DNA of 64,000 bases, taken from assembly GCA_963783505.1 (NCBI GenBank), contig CAWAOP010000020.1, forward strand, positions 5,943 to 69,942. Reading direction: 5' to 3'. The notes beneath the pieces are model-generated. The model worked only from the letters and a program-made list of their open reading frames with translations, was not told the DNA's origin and ran no database searches. Of the stretch, positions 24,218 to 32,294 are shown piece after piece. The translations under genes and the position numbers were made by a program. This stretch comes from BOG-224 sp963783505 (GTDB taxonomy: Bacteria > Acidobacteriota > Terriglobia > Bryobacterales > Bryobacteraceae). The number at the start of each line of letters is the position of its first letter. Position 1 is the first letter of the stretch.

Positions 24218-25700
24218 ATCCGCGAGGGGCCGGCCTAGCCCTGGGGTTCAGTCAACCTTAGTTTGGGGAGCCGCGACCGTGGCGGCCCTCGTGGCCTACC
24301 GCCTCCTCGGAGCGTTTTCATACAGAGAGGTTATTGTGCTCATTGTTGGCTGCGGTTGCCTGTGGATTTTGGCAAGCCGGAAGGGGTTGGTAGCAGGGTT
24401 GGCCGCCTGGGTGGGCACCTTCGGCCTCGGCTACCGGACCATCCAGGTGACTGCTTTTTATAAAATTCACCCTTCGGAAGTAATGCTATTGGGAATCTCC
24501 CTGTTGGCGCTGAGCGATCTGTCCGGCAATACTCGTCGCATCTTAAAGCTGCCGGCCTGGATTTGGGCGTTTGCCTTCTTCTGGTTATGGGGCTGGATCG
24601 CAGCCTACCCGGGATACGGGCCAATGGGACATCGGCGAATGGACATCATGTTCTCCGAGTTCCGAGATTTTTTTCTGGTTCTCCCCTTGTGGCTGGTTGC
24701 GTCCGCCGCTATGCTGAAGCGGGACAGTTGGAAATGGGCTGTTGGCGTCTTCTTTAGCGTCGGGACCTGGATCGGGGCAACCGGTTCCCTGGAGTATTTC
24801 TTTCCCAGAGTGGCCAGCCTGTTTCCCCAGTTCATGGCAGCGCCAGGTCCGACAACGACGATGGAGGGCTTCCAAAGGGCTACGTTCTCTTTCTGGGGCG
24901 CGCCAACTGCAACTCTCGTGGTGGCGCTCAGCGTTCCCATGGCAATTGCCATGTGGCAGTGGTATGAGCGCGTATGGCAACGAGCCGTGATTGTTGCGGC
25001 TTTGCTCATGCAAGTTATTGGGATCTATATCGGTGGCTACCGCAGCATGTGGCTTACGCTGGGAATAGAGATCATCCTGTGGAGCTTTCTGTCACGAGGC
25101 TTCTTGTTCGGCTCCCTCATCCTGATTCCGGTTATGGCCTGTTTCAGCTACTTCAGTCCAGCAGCGCAAGAGCGCGCATCCGGTATAATCGCGATCGCTC
25201 ACGGCCACCCTGTGGACAGCAGCGCGATTGAGAGGTTGACGAGGGTCACGGATACGTGGTACGCCATAGTCCACTATCCGTGGGGTGTTGGGTGGGGAGG
25301 AGCGGGGTGGGTCCACAGCGATTTCCTGCAGGTTGCCGCGAACCTGGGCGTCTTGGCGGGGTTGCTGTTCGTGCTTGCGTATCTGCATACCCTCTACCGC
25401 CTGGCGCGGATGGTCTATGGGCACATCAAAGAGCGTGGAACAAGTTACCTGGGAATCAGCCTGCTGCTCTCCTTTGTCGCGGCGGGTGGGATGCTGGCCG
25501 TGAACGGAGTCGAGGTTCTGCCACAGTTGATGCTCCCCGTGTGGTTTGTATGGGTCATGGTGGAAATCTGGCTGCAGCGCATGCAGCAAGTGGAAGGAAT
25601 CAGGAAGAAAAATGCCGCGGCAGGCTATCTCGGTCCTATTGCCAACTTTCAATTGCGCCGCCATCGTCCGGACTACGCTAGAGTCCGTTCAGTGGGCTGA
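24189..25700 (+). CDS. O-antigen polymerase/ligase-like membrane protein (Wzy/WaaL family)
   Basis: A 503-residue protein with about eleven membrane segments. The large loop before the end carries PWGVGWGGAGWVHSDFLQVA, the H-[NS]-x-[FY]-L motif of the Wzy_C/O-antigen ligase family, and a preceding arginine-containing segment GYRSMWLTLGIEIIL. It should polymerise repeat units or attach the glycan to its lipid or protein acceptor in the periplasm. Wzy and ligase cannot be separated by sequence alone. No Wzx flippase is visible in the window. I take the ATG at 24189; ATG 24204 is possible. Its final 89 bases overlap the next gene in another frame. Confidence 0.8.
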   Translation: MDRAGMNRAKSARGRPSPGVQSTLVWGAATVAALVAYRLLGAFSYREVIVLIVGCGCLWILASRKGLVAGLAAWVGTFGLGYRTIQVTAFYKIHPSEVMLLGISLLALSDLSGNTRRILKLPAWIWAFAFFWLWGWIAAYPGYGPMGHRRMDIMFSEFRDFFLVLPLWLVASAAMLKRDSWKWAVGVFFSVGTWIGATGSLEYFFPRVASLFPQFMAAPGPTTTMEGFQRATFSFWGAPTATLVVALSVPMAIAMWQWYERVWQRAVIVAALLMQVIGIYIGGYRSMWLTLGIEIILWSFLSRGFLFGSLILIPVMACFSYFSPAAQERASGIIAIAHGHPVDSSAIERLTRVTDTWYAIVHYPWGVGWGGAGWVHSDFLQVAANLGVLAGLLFVLAYLHTLYRLARMVYGHIKERGTSYLGISLLLSFVAAGGMLAVNGVEVLPQLMLPVWFVWVMVEIWLQRMQQVEGIRKKNAAAGYLGPIANFQLRRHRPDYARVRSVG

Positions 25701-26388
25701 CGAGATTCTGGTCGTCGATTCTTTTAGCTCCGACGCTACCGTGGATATCTGTCACGAGTTCCGAGCGCTCGTCATCCAGCACGAGTACGTCAACTCGGCC
25801 AAGCAGAAGAACTGGGCGGCGCCGCAGTGCAAGCATGAATGGGTGCTGCAAATCGATACAGACGAGCTGGTGAGCGCAGAACTGAGGCGGGAAATCGAGG
25901 AGGAGCTTGCGAAGGCCCCATCGGAAGTGGTGGCCTTCCGGATACCCCGGAGGAATGAAATACTGGGCCGTTGGGTGCGATATGGCGGCGTCTACCCGGA
26001 CTACCAGACGCGTTTATTCCGGCGAGGCAAGGGCCGATGGCGAGAACGGGAGGTACATGCGCATCTCCAAGTAGACGGGCAAGTGGCCACGCTTCGCACT
26101 CCAATTCTGCACTTTGGAATGCCCAACTTCTCGAAGCCTCTGCGAAACCTCGATCGCTACACGCGGTACGAGGCCGATGAACTGCGCAAGAACGGCAAGC
26201 GGTTTCGGATTATCGACCTGATCATGAAACCTCCTCTCTTATTCCTGTATCGTTACTTCTGGCTGCAGGGGTTTCGTGATGGGCTGAGGGGACTCATTTC
26301 GGCTGCTTACCTCGCGATGTATCTATTCCTCTCCTACGCCAAGCTATGGGAACTGGAGGAGCTCCACTTGGAGCGCAGTCCTAAGTAG
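25612..26388 (+). CDS. Family 2 glycosyltransferase (WaaE/KdtX-like)
   Basis: A 258-residue GT-A enzyme: ISVLLPTFNCAAIVRTTLES, WADEILVVDSFSSDATVDI and the metal site VLQIDTDELVSAEL. The PRRNEILGRWVRYGGVYPDYQ region and a C-terminal pair of hydrophobic segments (KPPLLFLYRYFWLQGFRDG) match the LPS core beta-1,4-glucosyltransferase WaaE type. The ATG at 25612 has the upstream AAGGAATCAGGAAG and gives the family's usual N-terminus, even though it lies 89 bases inside the preceding gene. Confidence 0.85.
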   Translation: MPRQAISVLLPTFNCAAIVRTTLESVQWADEILVVDSFSSDATVDICHEFRALVIQHEYVNSAKQKNWAAPQCKHEWVLQIDTDELVSAELRREIEEELAKAPSEVVAFRIPRRNEILGRWVRYGGVYPDYQTRLFRRGKGRWREREVHAHLQVDGQVATLRTPILHFGMPNFSKPLRNLDRYTRYEADELRKNGKRFRIIDLIMKPPLLFLYRYFWLQGFRDGLRGLISAAYLAMYLFLSYAKLWELEELHLERSPK

Positions 26389-26396
26389 CCTCGAGA

Positions 26397-27641
26397 ATGC
26401 CGCAAGACTCGCCGAAAACCGTAGCGTTCGTTTGTGGGTCGGCCGCAATGAGCGGAGTCGAATTCAGCTTATTCTATCTATTGCCAAGGCTGGACAGGGG
26501 GCAATGGATCCCAGTTGTGTTCTGCGCTGAAGAAGGCGATTTGACTCGCCTCTGCCGACAGATCGGTGTTCACACTCAAGTCGTACGATCGCCCGCCATC
26601 TGGTCCACGAGTCTGCGCTTCACGAACGATCGGCGCATCCCCAATCCAGCGGCTCTAGCCTGGAATGCGTGCGCGCTTGCGCTGGCCGGGTTGTCGGTTC
26701 AGCGACGCCTGAAGAAGCTGAGCCCCCAGTTGGTTGTCACTAGAGGAATGTCCGCTCATTTTTATGGCGGCTTGGCAGCGCGGCTATCGAAGCTCCCGTG
26801 CGTTTGGCATCTCCAGGACTATATCTCAGACAGATATCTCGGGGCTTACCGCCGTCTCTTCGCAATGCTGGCCGCAAGAATTCCAAATCGTGTCGTTGCG
26901 GACGGGTCGCCCATAAAACGCCAATTGCCCCCCGCCGTGCAGGCTCGAACCTCCGTGGTTTATAACGGCGTAGATACTGCAATATTCCAGCCGGGACAAG
27001 ATGGCCAGCGCATACGCCGGGAGTTTGGCATTCCGCCGGACGCGCTCGTGATCGGAAGTGTCTCGCGGCTGACCCCCTGGAAGGGCCAACATCATTTGGT
27101 CGAGGCTTTTGCTCGAATAGCCGCGGATTTACCTGAAGCGATCTTGCTGATTGTCGGAGGACGACTTCGAGACAGCGGCGCTTATGAGAAGCGGCTGAGG
27201 AGCATGGCGGAACACTCGGGTCTCGGGCGCCGAGTCGTCTTCGCGGGCCATCGAGCGGACCTTCCGCAGATTCTGGCTGCTATGGACGTATATGTCCACA
27301 CGGCTACGGAGAAGGACACGTCTCCTTTGGCGCTGATCTCGGCAATGGCCTGCGGCTTGCCTGTCGTGGCGTTTGCCATCGAAGGAGTGCAGGAGATACT
27401 GCAAGACGGTTCCGACGCTCTGCTTGCGCCGCGCGCGGACACCGCTTCTCTAGCGACATTGCTTCTGAAGGTGTGCCGCGATCCGCAGTTGCGCATTCAC
27501 CTCGGGCGTGGTGCGCGCCAAAAGGTGGAGGGTTCGTTAAGCCTGAAGCGTCACTGTGACTTGATGATGAGCCTTTTTGCCGAAGTGTGCGGAGCGGCTC
27601 GGGCGCCGTCTAACGACGGGACCGTCATCTGTAATAAGTAA
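26397..27641 (+). CDS. Family 4 glycosyltransferase
   Basis: A 414-residue GT4 enzyme with VYNGVDTAIFQPGQDGQRI, SVSRLTPWKGQHHLVEAFA and the donor-binding stretch DTSPLALISAMACGLPVVAF. The N-terminal glycine loop is less regular than usual (CGSAAMSGVEFSLFYLLPRL) but of the same type. It starts eight bases after the preceding stop and is followed six bases later by the GT9 gene. Confidence 0.82.
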   Translation: MPQDSPKTVAFVCGSAAMSGVEFSLFYLLPRLDRGQWIPVVFCAEEGDLTRLCRQIGVHTQVVRSPAIWSTSLRFTNDRRIPNPAALAWNACALALAGLSVQRRLKKLSPQLVVTRGMSAHFYGGLAARLSKLPCVWHLQDYISDRYLGAYRRLFAMLAARIPNRVVADGSPIKRQLPPAVQARTSVVYNGVDTAIFQPGQDGQRIRREFGIPPDALVIGSVSRLTPWKGQHHLVEAFARIAADLPEAILLIVGGRLRDSGAYEKRLRSMAEHSGLGRRVVFAGHRADLPQILAAMDVYVHTATEKDTSPLALISAMACGLPVVAFAIEGVQEILQDGSDALLAPRADTASLATLLLKVCRDPQLRIHLGRGARQKVEGSLSLKRHCDLMMSLFAEVCGAARAPSNDGTVICNK

Positions 27642-27647
27642 TCTGAG

Positions 27648-28757
27648 ATGAGGATTCGAGACGGCAGAGGCATTCTGATTCTGGATCACCAAGGCATTGG
27701 CAATGTCGTGTTGAGCCTGCCGCTCCTCAGATCGGTTCGTGATTGGGCTCGCGGCCGCTGGCCAGTGTGGGTGCTATTGAACTCGCCGCATGTGTTCGAC
27801 CTCCTCGCCGAGGAAGAGATCGAGGCCACTCCCGTCTACTACCAGGCGGATCGAGGCGCATGGCGCAATCTCATTACGCTCAGGGGGCTTTTGAAACAGC
27901 GGATCGACCTGGTGATTGCCGTTCCTCAAATCCATCCCTTGAAAGCCGCTATGCTAGCTCGCGCCCTGGACGCGCGGTATACGGTGGCGGAATCGCTGTT
28001 TCGCTGGTCTTGGGCGCTTTCAAGCAGCGTCAGGAAGACTTGGACGAAGCCGATTCTAGAAAGTCAGGAACAGATGGCTTCGGCCCTCGGAATCAAGGGA
28101 CGGCCCGGCTCGCCATCCATCCGCCTGAGGGGTTCCGAACTGAATTGGGCGCGAGCCACCCTGGCGCAGGAAGGAGTGGCGGAACCGGGGCACACAATTG
28201 GATTGCACTGCTCGTCGAAGGAACCTTCAAAAAGGTGGAAGGCCGCAAACTTTGGCGCGGTGATCGGGAAGCTGAGGGTCGTTTTCCCGGGCCTTGCTGT
28301 GAGCAGTTTCGGCTCCGAAGCAGAACGGAAGGACGCCGAGGAGGCCAGACTGGCGGCGGGACCGGGGCCTTGGCTTGAAGGGGCAGGGCGTTGGACGATC
28401 CGCCAGAGCCTTGCACTGCTGAGCCAATGCGATCTGGTAATCACAGCCGATACCGGGGTGATGCATATGGCCGCCGCAGTTGGAGCCAGGACCCTGAGCC
28501 TATTTGGTCCTACTTCGGCTAACCGGATAGCCCCCCGCTATAATGTGAGCACCGCGCTGTTTCCCCGCATTTCGTGCTCTCCATGTTACCGAGATAGCTA
28601 TAGGAGATGTTCGTGTACGGATCTCATAACGCCTGATCAGGTCGCTAACGCCGCGCTCGAACTGCTTTGTGCCTCTCTCGGCGATGCGCCGTATCTTGAG
28701 GAAAGTGGCGGGGCTCCGGCGTTTCCGTTGGTCGCTCTCAGGGGGCGAAGGGCATGA
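27648..28757 (+). CDS. Family 9 glycosyltransferase (heptosyltransferase-like)
   Basis: A 369-residue GT-B enzyme of the ADP-heptose:LPS heptosyltransferase family: ILDHQGIGNVVLSLPLLRSV at the start, TIGLHCSSKEPSKRWKAANF at the second domain and LVITADTGVMHMAAAVGA near the donor site. A cysteine-rich loop (SCSPCYRDSYRRCSC) occupies the place of the C-x2-C...C region seen in many GT9 proteins. It may add heptose or another sugar. A broken second GT9 gene lies at 43301. Confidence 0.85.
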   Translation: MRIRDGRGILILDHQGIGNVVLSLPLLRSVRDWARGRWPVWVLLNSPHVFDLLAEEEIEATPVYYQADRGAWRNLITLRGLLKQRIDLVIAVPQIHPLKAAMLARALDARYTVAESLFRWSWALSSSVRKTWTKPILESQEQMASALGIKGRPGSPSIRLRGSELNWARATLAQEGVAEPGHTIGLHCSSKEPSKRWKAANFGAVIGKLRVVFPGLAVSSFGSEAERKDAEEARLAAGPGPWLEGAGRWTIRQSLALLSQCDLVITADTGVMHMAAAVGARTLSLFGPTSANRIAPRYNVSTALFPRISCSPCYRDSYRRCSCTDLITPDQVANAALELLCASLGDAPYLEESGGAPAFPLVALRGRRA

Positions 28758-28788
28758 AGTCCAGGGACATTCACACAACAGAAACAAG

Positions 28789-30009
28789 ATGAAGTCGGCG
28801 GAAGCAGAAGTCAGACGACCTATCCGAGACAGTTTCCTCGTCTTTGGCGCTCCGTCCATCGGAGAGCCGGAGATCCAGGAAGTTGTGGACACTCTCCGAT
28901 CCGGGTGGCTCGGCACGGGGCCTCGCTGCGAGAAATTCGAGGAGTCTTTCCGTCAGTATGTCGGGAGCGGGAACGCTATCGCGCTCAACTCCTGCACTGC
29001 GGGGCTGGAACTCGCGCTCGATGCTGCGGGCGTCGGACCGGGGGACGAAGTCATCACAACGCCGCTGACGTTCTGCGCCACCGCTAACGTGATAGTGCAT
29101 CGCGGCGCAAGACCCGTTTTCGCCGATGTGGAACGCGAAACGGGGAACATCGACCCGGAGCGCGTCAGCGCGGCAGTCACACCCAAGACTAAGGCCATCT
29201 TACCGGTTCACCTTTACGGTCGCCCCTGCCGCATGGCTGAACTGCTCGGAATCGCGAGGCAGCACGGCCTTTACGTGATAGAAGATGCAGCTCATGCGAC
29301 CGAAGCTTGGTATCGGGGCACGAAGATCGGCAACATCGGAGACGCAACCGTCTTCAGCTTCTATGTAACCAAAAATATGACGACGGGCGAGGGGGGCATG
29401 GTGACCACAAACCATGACTCTTGGGCGGATGAAATAAGAGTCAAGAGGCTCCACGGCCTCAGCAAGGATGCATGGAAGCGCTACTCGTCCGACGGATTCC
29501 AGCCTTACGACGTTCTAGCCGCTGGTTACAAATTCAACATGACAGACCTCCAGGCCGCGCTGGGCATCCATCAACTTGCGCGCATCGAAGAGAATCTCAA
29601 AATCCGCCAGCGGTATTGGGCGATGTACGAAGAGGCGTTCCGGAGGATACCCGAACTGGCGGTGCTTCAAACGCCGTCTGAAGACGTAGGTGGCGGCGAT
29701 CGCCATGCCCGTCATCTGTTTACCGTCCTTGTTCCGGCGGAGGCCGGCGGGATATCGCGCTGGGAATTCGTCAATGCCCTGAAAGCCGCCAATATCGGAA
29801 CGGGCATTCATTTCCTCGCCTTGCACCTTCACAGCTATTATCGAGACCGTTTTGGTTATCTCCCTGGGAACTTCCCCAATGCCGAGTACATTGCGGCCCG
29901 AACCGTGTCTTTGCCTCTTTCGGCGTCCATGAGCGAGAGCGACATTCAGGACGTCATATCCGCGGTCAAGTACGCCCTGCGGAGTCCCACGTCCCCATCG
30001 AAGCGCTAG
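28789..30009 (+). CDS. DegT/DnrJ/EryC1-type sugar aminotransferase
   Basis: A 406-residue PLP enzyme. The SGWLGTGPRCEKFEESF opening, ITTPLTFCATANVIVHRG, IEDAAHATEAWYRGTKIG and the Schiff-base lysine in SFYVTKNMTTGEGGMVTT are the family's landmarks. It makes a 3- or 4-amino-4-deoxy sugar nucleotide from a keto sugar and glutamate. I take the ATG at 28789, 31 bases after the GT9 stop; a longer frame begins inside GT9. More than half of its residues match the aminotransferase at 31104 by eye. Confidence 0.88.
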   Translation: MKSAEAEVRRPIRDSFLVFGAPSIGEPEIQEVVDTLRSGWLGTGPRCEKFEESFRQYVGSGNAIALNSCTAGLELALDAAGVGPGDEVITTPLTFCATANVIVHRGARPVFADVERETGNIDPERVSAAVTPKTKAILPVHLYGRPCRMAELLGIARQHGLYVIEDAAHATEAWYRGTKIGNIGDATVFSFYVTKNMTTGEGGMVTTNHDSWADEIRVKRLHGLSKDAWKRYSSDGFQPYDVLAAGYKFNMTDLQAALGIHQLARIEENLKIRQRYWAMYEEAFRRIPELAVLQTPSEDVGGGDRHARHLFTVLVPAEAGGISRWEFVNALKAANIGTGIHFLALHLHSYYRDRFGYLPGNFPNAEYIAARTVSLPLSASMSESDIQDVISAVKYALRSPTSPSKR

Positions 30010-30020
30010 AAGCCTCGGCG

Positions 30021-31076
30021 ATGAATCCCTCCATTACCATTGTTGTGCCCTGCAGAAATGAGGCTGTCGCGATTCGGGCGTTTCTCGACTCGCTTCTCGC
30101 GCAGGACCTCGATGGCATCGAGTGGGAAGTCATTGTCGCCGACGGGATGAGCGATGACGGAACGCGCGCGATTCTGGATGAATACTGTCAAGAGCAACCA
30201 AGAGTCCGCGTCATTGACAACCCTGGGAGAATCGTCTCGACCGGACTTAATGCCGCGATTGCCGCAGCGCGGGGGGAAGTCATTTTGAGGATGGATGCGC
30301 ACACAGTGTACGAGGGTGACTATGTGCGGCAATGCGTGGGTACTTTGCGGAAGACTGGCGCGGACAATGTGGGAGGACCATGGATCGCACGGGGTGAAGC
30401 CTACATCGCGCGCGCAATCGCTGCGGCCTTTCAATCGAGATTTTCTGCCGGTGCGGCGACCAGCCACGACGCCAGCTATGAGGGCCTGGTCAACACGGTC
30501 TATCTCGGCTGCTGGCGGAAACAGACGCTGTCTAAACTGGGGCCCTTCGACGAAACGCTGGTTCGTAACCAGGATGATGAGCTGAATCTGCGCCTGATCC
30601 GCGCGGGCGGGATTGTCTGGCAATCCCCTCGGATCCGGTCCTGGTATAAACCGAGAAACTCCCTCTCTGCGCTGTTCCGGCAGTACTTTCAGTACGGCTT
30701 TTGGAAGGTTGCAGTCATTCGTAAACACAGGCTGCCGGCGTCCTGGCGGCATCTTGTACCGGGTACGTTCGTGCTCGTGAATGTCCTGCTGTTGCTTACC
30801 GCATTCCTTTCCTGGACTCTCGGCGCGAGGTCTGTCGCCAAGGACGCAGGCTGGGCTTGGGCTTCGCAAGCAGTCGCGTATGGCGTCTTGCTGCTGGCAG
30901 CCTCCATAGCTACCGCTGAGAAGCGTGGATGGGGCCTCCTACCTATCCTGCCCTTCGTGTTTGTCGTATATCACGTCTCCTATGGCGTGGGCTTTCTTGC
31001 GGGGATGGCGCACTTCCTGTTGGGCCGTCCGCTGGCGGCAAGACAGGGGACGCTTTTTACAGAGGTCACGCGGTAG
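30021..31076 (+). CDS. Membrane-attached family 2 glycosyltransferase (ExoA-like)
   Basis: A 351-residue protein. The GT-A domain has ITIVVPCRNEAVAIRAFLDS, WEVIVADGMSDDGTRAIL, the metal site RMDAHTVYEGDYV and the acceptor-binding NQDDELNLRLIRAGG; three hydrophobic segments fill residues about 245-335. The layout is that of ExoA of succinoglycan synthesis, a beta-1,3-glucosyltransferase. It lies between two paralogous aminotransferases with gaps of 11 and 27 bases. Confidence 0.85.
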   Translation: MNPSITIVVPCRNEAVAIRAFLDSLLAQDLDGIEWEVIVADGMSDDGTRAILDEYCQEQPRVRVIDNPGRIVSTGLNAAIAAARGEVILRMDAHTVYEGDYVRQCVGTLRKTGADNVGGPWIARGEAYIARAIAAAFQSRFSAGAATSHDASYEGLVNTVYLGCWRKQTLSKLGPFDETLVRNQDDELNLRLIRAGGIVWQSPRIRSWYKPRNSLSALFRQYFQYGFWKVAVIRKHRLPASWRHLVPGTFVLVNVLLLLTAFLSWTLGARSVAKDAGWAWASQAVAYGVLLLAASIATAEKRGWGLLPILPFVFVVYHVSYGVGFLAGMAHFLLGRPLAARQGTLFTEVTR

Positions 31077-31103
31077 GCGCGACCTAAATGAGGACTAGTC
31101 AAG

Positions 31104-32282
31104 TTGGGAACTCAAATTAAGGTCGCGCAGATTCCTTTCGCCATCCCTGATATCGGTGAAGAGGAGATTGCGGAAGTGGTCGCCGCGCTGCGTTCCGGCT
31201 GGATCACCACGGGCCCGCGGACGGCCCGGTTCGAGCGCGAATTTCGCGACTATACGGGCGCGGCGCACGCGCTGGCAGTGAACTCCTGTACGGGCGGTCT
31301 CCACTTGGCGCTAAAGGCTCTCGGCATCGGGCCGGGCGACGAGGTGATCACAACGCCCCTCACCTTCTGCGCCACCGTAAACACGATCCTCGAATCGGGA
31401 GCCACGGCTGTGCTTGCGGACATCGGCGAGGACTTGAACCTCGATGCCGAAGCCGTCGCCCGGGTCGTCACCTCGCGCACGAAGGCCATCTTGCCGGTTC
31501 ATCTGGCTGGCCTTCCATGTGACATGGACGCTGTTTGGCGCCTGGCCCGCGAGTATGGGCTGAAAGTGGTAGAAGACGCGGCGCACGCCGCCGGCGCGTC
31601 ATACGACGGTTGCAAAATAGGGGGCGGCCCTAGCGACGCGATCGCTTTCAGCTTTTACGCCACAAAGAACCTCACGACCGGCGAAGGCGGTATGGTAACC
31701 ACTTCGTCCGCGGAACTCGCGGAGCGGATGCGCATTTTGTGCCTCCACGGAATCAGCCGCGACGCATGGAAGCGATACTCGGCGGATGGCAGTTGGTTCT
31801 ACCAGGTCACCGAACTCGGATACAAGTACAACCTGACCGATATCCAGGCGGCGATCGGCATTCACCAGCTCCGGAAGCTGGATCGAATGAATGGGCGCCG
31901 GGCGGAAATCGCAGCGAGATACGACGCGGCTTTTGGAGAGCTGGACGAGGTGGAACTGCCGCCGCGCAGACAGGACGCCCGCTTCGGACATTCGTGGCAC
32001 CTCTACATTTTGCGCCTCAACCTGGACAGGCTGCGGATCGACCGGGCTCGTTTCTTCGAAGAGATGCGTCTGCGCGGCATCGGATGCAGCGTTCACTTCA
32101 TTCCGATCCCGATGCACCCGTTGTATCAGAGAAGCGTCGAACTGAGAGATCCGTGCCTTCGGACGCTCGCCGAATACCCGCGGCTGCTCTCTGTTCCCCT
32201 GTACTCGAAGATGACGGATGCCGATGTCGAGAGCGTCATCGACGCCGTTCGCGACGTCGTCGCTGGCCACAGGAAGCCCTGA
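31104..32282 (+). CDS. DegT/DnrJ/EryC1-type sugar aminotransferase (second copy)
   Basis: A 392-residue PLP enzyme with SGWITTGPRTARFEREF, ITTPLTFCATVNTILESG, VEDAAHAAGASYDGCKIG and the PLP lysine in SFYATKNLTTGEGGMVTT. It is a clear paralogue of the gene at 28789. The start appears to be a TTG at 31104, since the ATG at 31088 is out of frame. Two copies suggest two different amino sugars in the polymer or two epimeric keto-sugar substrates (inference). Confidence 0.87.
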   Translation: MGTQIKVAQIPFAIPDIGEEEIAEVVAALRSGWITTGPRTARFEREFRDYTGAAHALAVNSCTGGLHLALKALGIGPGDEVITTPLTFCATVNTILESGATAVLADIGEDLNLDAEAVARVVTSRTKAILPVHLAGLPCDMDAVWRLAREYGLKVVEDAAHAAGASYDGCKIGGGPSDAIAFSFYATKNLTTGEGGMVTTSSAELAERMRILCLHGISRDAWKRYSADGSWFYQVTELGYKYNLTDIQAAIGIHQLRKLDRMNGRRAEIAARYDAAFGELDEVELPPRRQDARFGHSWHLYILRLNLDRLRIDRARFFEEMRLRGIGCSVHFIPIPMHPLYQRSVELRDPCLRTLAEYPRLLSVPLYSKMTDADVESVIDAVRDVVAGHRKP

Positions 32283-32294
32283 GGACCGCCGATC

